This document shows, one piece after another, positions 1 through 10,195 of a stretch of DNA of 64,000 nt. The notes beneath the pieces are model-generated. The model worked only from the letters and a program-made list of their open reading frames with translations, searched no databases and was not told the origin of the DNA. Position numbers and translations under genes: made by a program. Position 1 is the stretch's first letter. Each line of letters opens with the position of its first letter. Source of the DNA: Duganella aceris (GTDB lineage: Bacteria; Pseudomonadota; Gammaproteobacteria; Burkholderiales; Burkholderiaceae_D); contig NZ_JAADJT010000001.1 of the NCBI RefSeq assembly GCF_011090165.1, positions 372,001-436,000 of the forward strand, in the 5' to 3' direction.

Positions 1-876
1 GTACATGACGTCGTCCAGCACCTCTTCCGACGGCAGCCGATCCTTCAGGTAGCCGGAGGTCTTGAGCAGATAAGCGGAAGCCACCATGGCCGCCAGCGCG
101 AAGTTGCCGTAGCCGATGAAGTTGGCCGGGACGTGGATCTTCATCCACCAGCTTTGCAGCGCCGGCAACAGCGGCTGGATGTCGGCGGCGTTGCGGGTGG
201 TGGTGTACCAGAACAGGAAGCCGATCGCGGCGGTGATCACCAGCGAGACGAAGGCGCCCAGCTGGCGGGTGGCGTAGCGCTGCTCGAAGTACAGGTAGAA
301 CATCGCGGTGATCAGCGAGAACAGGATGAACACTTCGTACAGGTTGGACACCGGGATGTGGCCGACGTCGGCGCCGATCAAGTAGGACTCGTACCAGCGC
401 ACCATCATCGCGGTCCAGCCCAGCACCACGGCGGCCCAGCACAGCTTGGAGCCGATGCTGGACGCCGCCGCCGAGCGGCCCGCCAGGCCGATCAGGTAGA
501 ACACGGTCGACAGGCAGAACATCACGCTCATCCACAGCACCGCCGACTGGCTCGACAGCATCATGCGCAGCCAGAACTTCTGGCTGCCCATGTCCAGCTG
601 GCCGGCGTACATCGAGATCGCCCACAAGGTCAGCAGCGCCACCAGCGGCATCAGCCAGCGCACCGGCTTCCAGTGCCAGCCCAGCGCGGCGAAGGTCGGC
701 GCGGCCAGCAGCAGGATCGCCTGTTCGTAGACGTCCATGTTGTGGTGGTAGCGGTTCAGGCCGAACACAGCGGCGGCCACCAGCGCCAGCGCGAAGATCC
801 AGTCGAACGCCGTCAGCCGTTTGAAATAGCCGGGCGCCTGGGTATAGGTTTGCTGGGATTGCGTCAGTTCCATCAT
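1..876 (-). CDS. ccsB: cytochrome c biogenesis protein CcsB/ResC (5' part only)
   Basis: The first 292 codons of this minus-strand gene are present; it runs off the left edge. The protein is a multi-spanning membrane protein with many Trp and Tyr residues. It includes the conserved stretch WWMKIHVPANFIGYG near residue 258, typical of the CcsA/CcsB/ResC heme-handling family. The Trp-rich WWD heme motif should lie beyond the edge. With ResB it forms the System II synthase that attaches heme to apocytochromes c in the periplasm. The gene follows resB by 40 bases on the same strand. Two ATG codons are adjacent; the upstream one at 876 was chosen, and GGAG lies 5 bases before it. Confidence 0.88.
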   Translation of the reverse strand, partial: MMELTQSQQTYTQAPGYFKRLTAFDWIFALALVAAAVFGLNRYHHNMDVYEQAILLLAAPTFAALGWHWKPVRWLMPLVALLTLWAISMYAGQLDMGSQKFWLRMMLSSQSAVLWMSVMFCLSTVFYLIGLAGRSAAASSIGSKLCWAAVVLGWTAMMVRWYESYLIGADVGHIPVSNLYEVFILFSLITAMFYLYFEQRYATRQLGAFVSLVITAAIGFLFWYTTTRNAADIQPLLPALQSWWMKIHVPANFIGYGNFALAAMVASAYLLKTSGYLKDRLPSEEVLDDVMY

Positions 877-916
877 AATTCTCCGATGTTGCAACAAGGA
901 AATATGTTAAACCATA

Positions 917-3034
917 TTAACTTAATTGTGGCAACTTTTCCTTAAGACTATCAAATTCACGTTCGAAATCCAGCGTCTTGCGTTGGGTGCTCATGGCCAT
1001 CAGCGCCTCCGCGCCAGGTGCGTCGCCATCCGCCTGGTCCTTGATCCAGACCCACAGCCGGCGTTCGCGGATGTAGAACATGGAGAATACGCCCAACACC
1101 AGGAATATGCAGCCCAGGTACACCACATTTTTGCCCGGCGAGCGGGTGACCTGGAACACCGAGGCCTTGATCTCGGTGAAGTCGTCCAGCTGCAGGTACA
1201 CCGGGGCGCCGTAGAAGAAGGTGTCGGACAGCGCGTTGGTGGCCAGTTGCAGGAAGCGGCCATGCCGCTCGTCGGCCGCGACCGGCTCCAGGCCGTCCTT
1301 CTGGCGCGCCACCTGCCACAGGTCCCACAGGCTGCCGTTGAGGATTTTCATGAAGACGTCGGCGGCCTTCTCCTGCTCGCCGGCCGGGATCTTTTCCAGG
1401 AACTGCGAGATGGCGACGAAACCGGCCGCCTTGTCGTCGCCGGCGAAGATGCTCAGGCTCTTGTCGGCCGAGGCCTGAAGCTGGCCGCGCAGCACGTCCG
1501 AGGTCGACGATTCCGGCGTGGCGCGCTCGGCGTAGCGCTTGGCGGCGGCCGCGCGCAGCGCCGGGTCGCTCAAGGCGGCGCGCAGGCGCATCCATTCGGT
1601 GACGCTGTGGCCGTCGTCGGCCGGGATGCGCAGGAAGCTGAAGTTGTCGGATGGGTTGACCCGCATGCCGGCCAGGAACACCTGGACGCCGTCGATGGTC
1701 ACCGGCTGCATGTAGTTCTGGTATTCGCGCGCCTGGCCGGTCTTGTCGCGCAGCTTGTACTGCACGCTCGGGCCGACGTTTTTCAGATCCTTGTTGTTGG
1801 CGTTCTTGCCGGCCGAGCCGGTGTGCTTGTCGAGGCCGACCGCGAACTGTTCCTCCAGGCTCTGGCCCTTGGTGACGGCGCGCGCATCCTGCGAGGCGGC
1901 GACGTTTTCCACGTTGAACGGACGGAAGCCGGTCCACTCCACCGTGTAGGCGTCGCTCAGCGGCGTGCTGCCCCCGACTTCGCCGTTGAAGTCGAAGCGC
2001 CTGGCGTCGTTGCCGGTCATCGGGAAGCCGGTCAACTTGAGCTTGCTGCCGCCGTCCTCAAAGCTGGACTGGTAGACCGCCACGCCGTTGTGGATCAGCG
2101 GCTTGTTGACCTCGATGACGGCCTTGACCACCTCGCCGGTGGCGTGGTCGCGCAGCTCGACCTCGCTGGCGAACAGCTTGGGCATGCCGGTCGAGTAGAA
2201 ATCGATGGTGAACTTGTTCAGCTTCAGCGTGAACGGCAGATCCTGGATCAGCACGCCATCCGGGCGGGCCAGGATGGCGGTGTCGCTGGAGCTGCCCTCC
2301 GGCACCATGGTGTTGCCGCGGAAGGTGGGATTGGCGGTGCTGAGGCGGTGCTGCGCCGGCACTTGCGCGATCAGGCCGCTGCCGGTGAACGGCGTCTTGC
2401 CGAGGAACCATTCCTGCAACCGGATCGGCATGTCGGAATCGAGCAGGCCGCCGATGCAGATCACCACGATCGCCGAGTGGGCGAAGATATAGCCGAACTT
2501 GTTGGCCGCGCCCTGCTTGGCGGCCACCAGGGTGCCATGGTCCTTGTCGACCAGCTTGACCTTGTAGCCGGCGTCGGCCAGGCGGGCGGCGGTCTGCTGC
2601 GCCAGCGCGGCGCGCGCCAGCGGCGAGCGCCATTGCATCTTGTGGTGAAAATTCAGCAGCGACTGCTCGCGCACGTTCTCGCGCCAGCTGCGCATGTCCT
2701 TCAGCATCTTGGGCGCGTTGCGGATGATGCACAGCGAGGTCGAGATCACCAGCGTGCCCATCAGCAGCAGGAACCACCAGGCCGAGTACACCGCGTACAG
2801 GCCGGCCTTGCGGAACACCTCGAACCAGAACGGACCGAACTGGTTGAGGTAGTTGGCGCTGGCCTCGCCCTGCTTCATCACGGTGCCGATCACGGCGGCA
2901 ATGGCGATCATCGCCAGCAAGGCGATGGCGAAACGCATGGAGGAAATCAGTTCGACGACTTCGCCGACGATCGGGCGGCGGGTGTTCAGCTGGATGCCGG
3001 TGGTGCTCGGACTGCCAGGGACGGGGTTGCTCAT
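917..3034 (-). CDS. resB: cytochrome c biogenesis protein ResB (Ccs1)
   Basis: 705-residue System II cytochrome c maturation protein. Three hydrophobic segments lie in the first third, near residues 33-52, 78-100 and 175-195. The third contains FAHSAIVV, with a candidate heme-ligand histidine. A large periplasmic region follows, then a last membrane segment near residue 640 and a short basic cytoplasmic tail. Betaproteobacterial ResB proteins of about 700 residues are usual. The partner ccsB lies 40 bases downstream and a cytochrome c4 gene lies upstream on the same strand, so the three probably act together in periplasmic electron transfer. Confidence 0.93.
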   Translation of the reverse strand: MSNPVPGSPSTTGIQLNTRRPIVGEVVELISSMRFAIALLAMIAIAAVIGTVMKQGEASANYLNQFGPFWFEVFRKAGLYAVYSAWWFLLLMGTLVISTSLCIIRNAPKMLKDMRSWRENVREQSLLNFHHKMQWRSPLARAALAQQTAARLADAGYKVKLVDKDHGTLVAAKQGAANKFGYIFAHSAIVVICIGGLLDSDMPIRLQEWFLGKTPFTGSGLIAQVPAQHRLSTANPTFRGNTMVPEGSSSDTAILARPDGVLIQDLPFTLKLNKFTIDFYSTGMPKLFASEVELRDHATGEVVKAVIEVNKPLIHNGVAVYQSSFEDGGSKLKLTGFPMTGNDARRFDFNGEVGGSTPLSDAYTVEWTGFRPFNVENVAASQDARAVTKGQSLEEQFAVGLDKHTGSAGKNANNKDLKNVGPSVQYKLRDKTGQAREYQNYMQPVTIDGVQVFLAGMRVNPSDNFSFLRIPADDGHSVTEWMRLRAALSDPALRAAAAKRYAERATPESSTSDVLRGQLQASADKSLSIFAGDDKAAGFVAISQFLEKIPAGEQEKAADVFMKILNGSLWDLWQVARQKDGLEPVAADERHGRFLQLATNALSDTFFYGAPVYLQLDDFTEIKASVFQVTRSPGKNVVYLGCIFLVLGVFSMFYIRERRLWVWIKDQADGDAPGAEALMAMSTQRKTLDFEREFDSLKEKLPQLS

Positions 3035-3085
3035 TGCGTAAGATTTCTCAAATAAAAGTTTCCAGCCGGCAGCATACCAACAAAA

Positions 3086-3112
3086 AGGGCGGCACGCCTA
3101 CGCTGCCGCCCT
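3086..3112 (-). terminator. intrinsic terminator after cytochrome c4
   Basis: Nine-base arms AGGGCGGCA and TGCCGCCCT are separated by 9 bases. Read on the minus strand the hairpin is followed by five T residues (TTTTTG). It lies 41 bases downstream of the cytochrome c4 stop and upstream of resB, so it should separate the two transcripts. Confidence 0.7.
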
Positions 3113-3153
3113 CTTTCTGTTTGCCGCGTCCTCGCCGGAACGAGGCGGATGAA

Positions 3154-3825
3154 TTACTTCAAGCCGGCGACGTAGTCGGCGACCGCTTTCATTTCCTCGT
3201 CGGACATGCGGCTGGCGATGGTGGTCATCTCGGCGCTGTTCTTGCGGCCCTTGGCCTTGAACAGACTCAGCTGAGCAACGGTGTAGTCCTGGTGCTGGCC
3301 GCCGATACGCGGATATTGTATCGGAATCCCGGCGCCGGCGGCGCCGTGACAGCTGGCGCAGGCGGGCACGTTCTTCTCGGCGATGCCGCCGCGATAGATT
3401 TTCTTGCCCAGTTCGACCGTGTCCTTGTTCTTGGCGGCCCCGGGCTTCTGCGCCTGGGTCGACAGCCAGGCCGCGACGTTGTGCTTGTCCTCGTCGCTGA
3501 GCATCTTGGCGTAGGTGGTCATCACCGGCTGGTTGCGGTCGGCGGTGGTGAAGTTGACCAGCTGCTTGTACAGATAGCCCTGATGCTGGCCGGCCAGTTT
3601 CGGGTTGACCGCGATGGTGGAGTTGCCGCCGGCGCCATGGCAGGACACGCACGCCGGGAGGCCGCGCGCGGCGTCGCCGTCGGTGTACAGGGTGCCGCCC
3701 TTGGCAGCGTCAATTTTCGGCGCGGCGTCGGCGTGGGCCGGCTTTTCAGCGGCGCCCGCGGTGGCCGCAACGGCCAGCAAGCCAACGAGCAAGGATTTTA
3801 CCAGCGGTGAAAACACACTATTCAT
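3154..3825 (-). CDS. diheme cytochrome c4
   Basis: 223 residues with a signal peptide to about residue 25. Two similar c-type domains carry CVSCH at 59-63 and CASCH at 156-160. Each has a downstream candidate axial methionine, in PVMTTYAKM and AEMTTIASRM. This is the cytochrome c4 pattern: a periplasmic diheme electron carrier that feeds terminal oxidases. It is transcribed toward resB and ccsB, which are needed for its heme attachment, and is divergent from ysxC. The order ysxC, c4, resB, ccsB is common in Burkholderiales. Confidence 0.9.
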   Translation of the reverse strand: MNSVFSPLVKSLLVGLLAVAATAGAAEKPAHADAAPKIDAAKGGTLYTDGDAARGLPACVSCHGAGGNSTIAVNPKLAGQHQGYLYKQLVNFTTADRNQPVMTTYAKMLSDEDKHNVAAWLSTQAQKPGAAKNKDTVELGKKIYRGGIAEKNVPACASCHGAAGAGIPIQYPRIGGQHQDYTVAQLSLFKAKGRKNSAEMTTIASRMSDEEMKAVADYVAGLK

Positions 3826-3974
3826 TCAAGCACCCTGAGCTAGTCTAAAAAGATTGTTTCTACAACGATGCGCCACCCTAGCACGAAATATGCATGGCAG
3901 CACTTCGCAACCACTCATTGTACAATAGCTTCCCAGCATATTTGCTCCATTTTGTTGCATTTTTCCCCATCCCC

Positions 3975-5740
<1,766 letters not shown>

Positions 5741-5746
5741 CCCCTT

Positions 5747-5832
5747 CGGTGTCAGTGCCGACATTCGGACACGAGCTCAACCGTAGTAAGCATTACGGTT
5801 GAGCTCGTGTCCGAATGTCGGCACTGACACCG
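5747..5832. repeat. long perfect palindrome, REP/BIME-like
   Basis: Two perfectly complementary 39-base arms (5747-5785 and 5794-5832) flank an 8-base spacer. It lies between the converging ends of hemB and the next gene. It is far longer than an intrinsic terminator needs and has no T-run directly after it. A diverged relative lies at 55512-55565, so this is likely a dispersed intergenic repeat. A folded transcript could still stop or protect RNA from both sides. Confidence 0.8.
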
Positions 5833-5851
5833 GGGTTGGAACTGACCCCGG
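5830..5851 (-). terminator. short hairpin next to the palindrome
   Basis: Arms CCGGGGT and ACCCCGG with an 8-base loop begin directly after the stop codon of the minus-strand gene at 5853. There is no T-run, so a terminator role is only possible. The CTGACCCCGG sequence recurs beside the related repeat at 55556-55565, so it may belong to the repeat unit. Confidence 0.3.
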
Positions 5852-5852
5852 T

Positions 5853-6839
5853 TTATCTGGACGCGCCCCGCGTGTATTCGGGGAACATTTCCTTCAGCAG
5901 GAAGGCGATCAGCTCCTCCTCGTCCTCCTTGCGCGCGCTCAGCGTGATCACGCGGCCCAGGCGGCGCGAATCCCATTCGAAGTCGCCCGGCTTTTCCTTG
6001 CGGATGATCTTGACCATTTCCTTGGCCACCGCCGTCTCGATATCCCGCTCCGAACCCTGCTCGACGTGGATCTGCTGCAGCCAGCGCCGCTTGAAGTTGG
6101 TGTTCCAGCCGCGGAACTTGACGTCGGCGCTGTGGAAGCTCTTGTCGACCTGGAAGATGCCGCCGGTGTCGTCCTTGTCGGCGCCGTTGCTGCCGCCCTG
6201 CGCCCGGCCGATGTTGGCCTTGGCGATGCGGTTGGCGCGATCGTCGGCGCTCTCGACCGCCGGTTGCGCCGGCTGCGGATTGGCCGCCTCGCGCGCGGCG
6301 CGCTTGCGGGCGATCATCTCCATCATGTCTTCCTGCGGCGGCGGCGTCATCGTCGCCTGCACCGGCGGCACGTAGGTCTCCAGCTTGGGCTTGACGGCGG
6401 ACGGCGTGTCCCGCGTCACCACCTGCTTGCGCGGCGGCGGCGGCTTGCTGGCCTTGGCCGTCTCCGACTTCTTCGGCTGCGGCGTCGGCTTGGGCGTGGG
6501 CGTCTTCTCCAGCGGCTGGATGTAGACCATCTGCCCGCCCTTGGCCTTGGTCGGCATCACCGGCTTTGGCGACGGCGCGAACAGGTAGTACAGCACGCCC
6601 AGCAAGTGCAGCGCGATCGAGATGCCGATGCCGATGCGGTTGGACTTCGATTTACGATCCCAGGTGCCGTAGTTCTCCCCTGCCGCCGGCAAGCGCTGGC
6701 CGCAAGTTTCGCAATACTCGGAATTGGCCGTGAGGATGTGGGAATCGTGGTGCAAGATACAAACCTTGTGGAACGAAGTCGTCAAAATGGGGCCATAGTG
6801 CCAGAGTCCCGCTATTTTGGGAACCGCTCCGCATGGCAT
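5853..6839 (-). CDS. single-pass membrane protein with N-terminal zinc-ribbon-like motif and TonB-like proline-rich linker
   Basis: 328 residues if the ATG at 6839 is used; a TTG at 6785 would give 310. Near the N-terminus is C-x3-H followed by YCETCG, which resembles a small zinc ribbon. One membrane segment follows (IGIGISIALHLLGVLYYLF, about 69-87). Next comes a Pro/Lys-rich stretch (about 105-165) of the kind that spans the periplasm in TonB proteins. A conserved-looking C-terminal domain contains FRGWN and DFEWDSRRLGR. That domain is not recognisably TonB_C. No function is assigned; an envelope-spanning or energy-coupling role is only a guess from topology. Neighbours give no operon context. 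Confidence 0.7.
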   Translation of the reverse strand: MPCGAVPKIAGLWHYGPILTTSFHKVCILHHDSHILTANSEYCETCGQRLPAAGENYGTWDRKSKSNRIGIGISIALHLLGVLYYLFAPSPKPVMPTKAKGGQMVYIQPLEKTPTPKPTPQPKKSETAKASKPPPPRKQVVTRDTPSAVKPKLETYVPPVQATMTPPPQEDMMEMIARKRAAREAANPQPAQPAVESADDRANRIAKANIGRAQGGSNGADKDDTGGIFQVDKSFHSADVKFRGWNTNFKRRWLQQIHVEQGSERDIETAVAKEMVKIIRKEKPGDFEWDSRRLGRVITLSARKEDEEELIAFLLKEMFPEYTRGASR

Positions 6840-6959
6840 GATAGCGCACCCGGCACCCGGCGCGCGCGCTCCAGGCTGCCCACTTTACAAGTTAAGGGTC
6901 TTCACGGGTGTTACCGTATGTATCAGAGGCTTTGCATTCTGCCATCGAAACGCCCTGAA

Positions 6960-6990
6960 ACAGGGGCGTCGCGACGGGCGCCGCCCCTGT
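6960..6990 (-). terminator. hairpin downstream of the RND efflux operon
   Basis: Arms ACAGGGGCG and CGCCCCTGT enclose 13 bases, 53 bases past the stop of the efflux permease. On the minus strand it is followed only by TTTCAG, so it is a weak or rho-assisted terminator at best. Confidence 0.4.
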
Positions 6991-7042
6991 GGCGCCCATC
7001 GCCGCCGGCTTCATTACAAATGCGTAAGGATGTCGCGAAAAC

Positions 7043-10000
7043 TCAATGCTTGACGATGTTGACCGCTTTCAGCGGCACCGCCTTGACCGCTTCCGGCTCG
7101 GCCTCGGCGGCGTCGGCGGCGATGTCGTCGTCGCTCATCGGGCCGGTGCCGCTGTACTTGTCGAGGAACAGGTAGATCACCGGGGTGATGTACAGCGTGA
7201 TCACTTGCGAGAAGATCAGGCCGCCCACCACCGCCAGGCCCAGCGGCTGGCGCAGCTCGGCGCCGGCGCCCAGGCCCAGCGCGATCGGCAAGGCGCCCAT
7301 CAAAGCGGCCATGGTGGTCATCATGATCGGGCGGAAGCGCAGGATGCAGGCCTCGCGGATCGCCTCCTCCGGCGTGCGGCCTTCGTTGCGCTGCACGTGC
7401 AGCGCGAAGTCGATCATCATGATGGCGTTCTTCTTGACGATACCGATCAGCATCAGGATGCCGATGATGGCGATCATCGTCAGGTCCAGGTTGAACAGCC
7501 GCAGCGTGATCAGCGCGCCCACCGCCGCCGACGGCAGGCCGGCAAGGATGGTCAGCGGGTGGATATAGCTTTCATACAGCACGCCCAGCAGCACGTAGAT
7601 GACGCCCAGCGCGGCGATGATCAGGATCAGCTGGCTGCCCTGCGAGCTCTGGAACACCGCCGCGTCGCCGCCGTAGTTGGTGATGATCGAGGCCGGCAAA
7701 CGCATGTCGGCGCCCATCTTGTCGATCTTGGCGGTGGCCGTGCCCAGCGGCACGTCCGGCGCCAGGTTGAAGGAGATCGTGATCGCCTGCAGCTGGCCCT
7801 GGTGGTTGACGGCGGTCGGGCCGATGGTGCGCTCGACGCTGGCAAAGCTGGACAGCTGCACCAGCTGGCCGGCCTTGTTGCGCACCGAAATCTTGGTCAG
7901 CGCGCTGTCGAACTGGCGGTCGGCGTCGGCCGCCTCCAGGATCACGTAGTAGCTGGCGGCCGGCGAGTAGATGGTCGACACCTGCCGTTCGCCGAAGGCC
8001 AGGTACAGCGCGGTGCGGATGTCGCCGATGGCGACGCCGAGGTTGTTGGCCTTGTCGCGGTCGATCTTCAGCGAGGCCTGCAAGCCCTTGTTCAGCGAAT
8101 CGCTGGTGACGTCGCGGAAGTCCGGGTCGTTGCGCAGCTGGTCCAGGTATTTATCGGCCCAATCGTTGAGCGTGCCGGGACTGACCGACTGCAAGGTGTA
8201 CTGGTAGCGGCTCTTGGACTGGCGTCCGCCCAGCTGCAGGTTCTGCACCGGGCTGAGGTAGACGGCGATGCCCGGCACCTGCTTGGTGGCCTTGCGCAGG
8301 CTGTCGAGCACCTGCGGCATCTTGGCGCGCTGGTCGCGCGGCTTGAGCACCAGGAACATGCGGCCGCTGTTGCCGCCGCCGGTGAACGAGGTCACGTCCT
8401 GCACGTTGGGATCGGCCTTGATGACGGCGGCGACGCGGTCCTGCAAGGCCAGCATGGCCGAGGTCGAGATGTCTTCGGAGGCTTCGGTGTTGACCCGGAT
8501 CTGGCCCAGGTCTTCCTCCGGGAAGAAGCCTTTCGGGATGGTCATGTACAGCACCGCCGTCAGCGCGAAGGTGCCGAACGCGGCGGCCAGCACGATGTAG
8601 CGGTGGTGCAGCGCGATGTTCAGCGTGCGGGCGTAGAAGTTGCGCAGCGCGGTGAAGCCGGTCTCGAACCAACGGCCGATGAAGTTGCCCTTGTCGTGCT
8701 CGGGATCGATGGCGTCGGCCGGCAGCAGGCGGCTGGCCAGCATCGGCACCAGCATCAGCGACACCGCCGCCGACACCAGCACCGACAGCGCCACCACCAC
8801 CGCGAATTCATGGAACATCAGGCCGATCACGCCCGGCATGAAGAAGATCGGGATGAACACCGCCACCAGCGAGACCGAGATCGAGATGATGGTGAAGCCC
8901 ATCTCCTTGGCGCCGACCAGCGAGGCTTGCAGCGGCTTCTTGCCCATCTCGATGTGGCGCACGATGTTTTCCAGCACCACGATGGCGTCGTCGACCACCA
9001 GGCCGACCGCCAGCGTGATCCCCAGCAGCGAGACGTTGTCCAGGCTGTAGCCGAAGGCGTACAGCAAGGCCAGCGCGCCCAGCAGCGAGATCGGCATCGT
9101 GATCGCCGGGATGAAAGTGGCGGCGGCGCGGCGCAGGAACAGGAAGATCACCATCACCACCAGGAAGATGGTCAGCAGCAGGGTCAGGTTGACGTCGTGG
9201 ATCGCTTCGCGGATCGACACCGAGCGGTCGTTGACCAGGTTGATGTTGATCGAGGCCGGCAGCTGCGAGCGGAAGCGCGGCAGCAGATGGCGCACGCCGT
9301 CCACCACCTGTACCGTGTTGGCATCGGGTTGGCGCTGCACCAGCAGCACGATCGAGCGCTCGCCGTTGTAGCTGCCGTAGCTCTTGATCGACTGGAAGCT
9401 GTCCTCGACCGTGGCGACGTCCTTCAGCCGCACCGGTTCGTTGTTGCGCACCGCGATGATCAGCTCGGCGAATTCGGACGCCTTCATCATCTGCGCGTTG
9501 CCCTGGATGGTCAGGGTCTGGCTCGGCCCGTCGAGGATGCCCAGCGGGGTGTTGGCGTTGGCCGACTTGATCGCCTGCTGCAATTCGTCCAGCGTCATGT
9601 TGCGCGCGTTCATCAGCTCGGACTTGGCGCGCACCCGCACCGCGAAGCGCTTCTGGCCGTTGACGGTCACCTGCGCCACGCCCGGCAAGGTCGACAGGCT
9701 CGGCGCGATCAGGTTTTCGGCGTAGTCGTTCAGCTCGGACAAGCTCAGCGACGGCGAGTTCATGGTCATGAACAGCACCGGCGCGTCGGCCGGATTGACC
9801 TTGCGGTAGGACGGCAGGTCGGTCATCTCGACCGGCAGCTGGCGCTGCGCGCGCAACAGCGCCGCCTGCACGTCGACCGCCGCTTCGTTGACGTTGATGC
9901 TCGGGTCGAACTCCAGCGTCAGCGAGGAATTGCCCAACGTGTTGGACGAGGTGATCAGCGTCAGGCCGGCGATGGTGGAGAACTGCTTCTCCAGCGGCAG

Positions 10001-10192
10001 CGCGACCGACGAGGCCATGGTGTCGGGCGAGGCGCCCGGCAGGTCGGCCGAGACGTTGATGACCGGGGTGTTATAGCTCGGCAGCGCCGCGACCGGGATG
10101 TAGAAGTACGACAGCACGCCGGCCAGGATCAGGCTCAGCGACAGCAGCACCACCATCACCGGGCGCCGGATGCATAACTCGGAAAGGTTCAT
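7043..10192 (-). CDS. RND multidrug efflux permease (AcrB/MdtB-MdtC-like)
   Basis: 1049-residue inner-membrane proton/drug antiporter of the HAE-1 type. The N-terminus (LCIRRPVMVVLLSLSL) is typical. The TM4 relay motif GLVVDDAIVVLEN with two aspartates is present, and the internal duplication of six membrane segments plus a large periplasmic loop is clear. Sequence style resembles the MdtB/MdtC or MuxB branch rather than heavy-metal CusA types. It starts 3 bases after the adaptor gene, so translation is likely coupled. The specific substrate cannot be read from sequence. No outer-membrane channel gene lies nearby, so a shared TolC-like protein is expected. Confidence 0.93.
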   Translation of the reverse strand: MNLSELCIRRPVMVVLLSLSLILAGVLSYFYIPVAALPSYNTPVINVSADLPGASPDTMASSVALPLEKQFSTIAGLTLITSSNTLGNSSLTLEFDPSINVNEAAVDVQAALLRAQRQLPVEMTDLPSYRKVNPADAPVLFMTMNSPSLSLSELNDYAENLIAPSLSTLPGVAQVTVNGQKRFAVRVRAKSELMNARNMTLDELQQAIKSANANTPLGILDGPSQTLTIQGNAQMMKASEFAELIIAVRNNEPVRLKDVATVEDSFQSIKSYGSYNGERSIVLLVQRQPDANTVQVVDGVRHLLPRFRSQLPASININLVNDRSVSIREAIHDVNLTLLLTIFLVVMVIFLFLRRAAATFIPAITMPISLLGALALLYAFGYSLDNVSLLGITLAVGLVVDDAIVVLENIVRHIEMGKKPLQASLVGAKEMGFTIISISVSLVAVFIPIFFMPGVIGLMFHEFAVVVALSVLVSAAVSLMLVPMLASRLLPADAIDPEHDKGNFIGRWFETGFTALRNFYARTLNIALHHRYIVLAAAFGTFALTAVLYMTIPKGFFPEEDLGQIRVNTEASEDISTSAMLALQDRVAAVIKADPNVQDVTSFTGGGNSGRMFLVLKPRDQRAKMPQVLDSLRKATKQVPGIAVYLSPVQNLQLGGRQSKSRYQYTLQSVSPGTLNDWADKYLDQLRNDPDFRDVTSDSLNKGLQASLKIDRDKANNLGVAIGDIRTALYLAFGERQVSTIYSPAASYYVILEAADADRQFDSALTKISVRNKAGQLVQLSSFASVERTIGPTAVNHQGQLQAITISFNLAPDVPLGTATAKIDKMGADMRLPASIITNYGGDAAVFQSSQGSQLILIIAALGVIYVLLGVLYESYIHPLTILAGLPSAAVGALITLRLFNLDLTMIAIIGILMLIGIVKKNAIMMIDFALHVQRNEGRTPEEAIREACILRFRPIMMTTMAALMGALPIALGLGAGAELRQPLGLAVVGGLIFSQVITLYITPVIYLFLDKYSGTGPMSDDDIAADAAEAEPEAVKAVPLKAVNIVKH

Positions 10193-10195
10193 CGC

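Noticed and set aside
926..3055. Long plus-strand open frame opposite resB
   Set aside because: It mirrors resB almost exactly, has low-complexity His/Arg/Ala-rich translation and no recognisable domain; typical antisense shadow in GC-rich DNA.
3917..3926. ATTGTACAAT palindrome as a two-way -10 promoter for cytochrome c4 and ysxC
   Set aside because: TACAAT fits a -10 box but no -35 box at 16-18 bases could be found on either strand, so it is not listed as a promoter.
6840..7042. Short plus-strand open frame in the gap before the RND permease
   Set aside because: Composition is random-like and it covers the terminator-like stem; no ribosome-binding site.
5799..7175. Plus-strand open frame spanning the zinc-ribbon gene
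   Set aside because: Overlaps a better minus-strand gene, starts inside the palindrome and has a low-complexity Leu/Arg composition.
7046..10177. 1043-codon plus-strand open frame opposite the RND permease
   Set aside because: Composition is Arg/His/Gln-rich with no domains; the opposite strand encodes a clear efflux permease.
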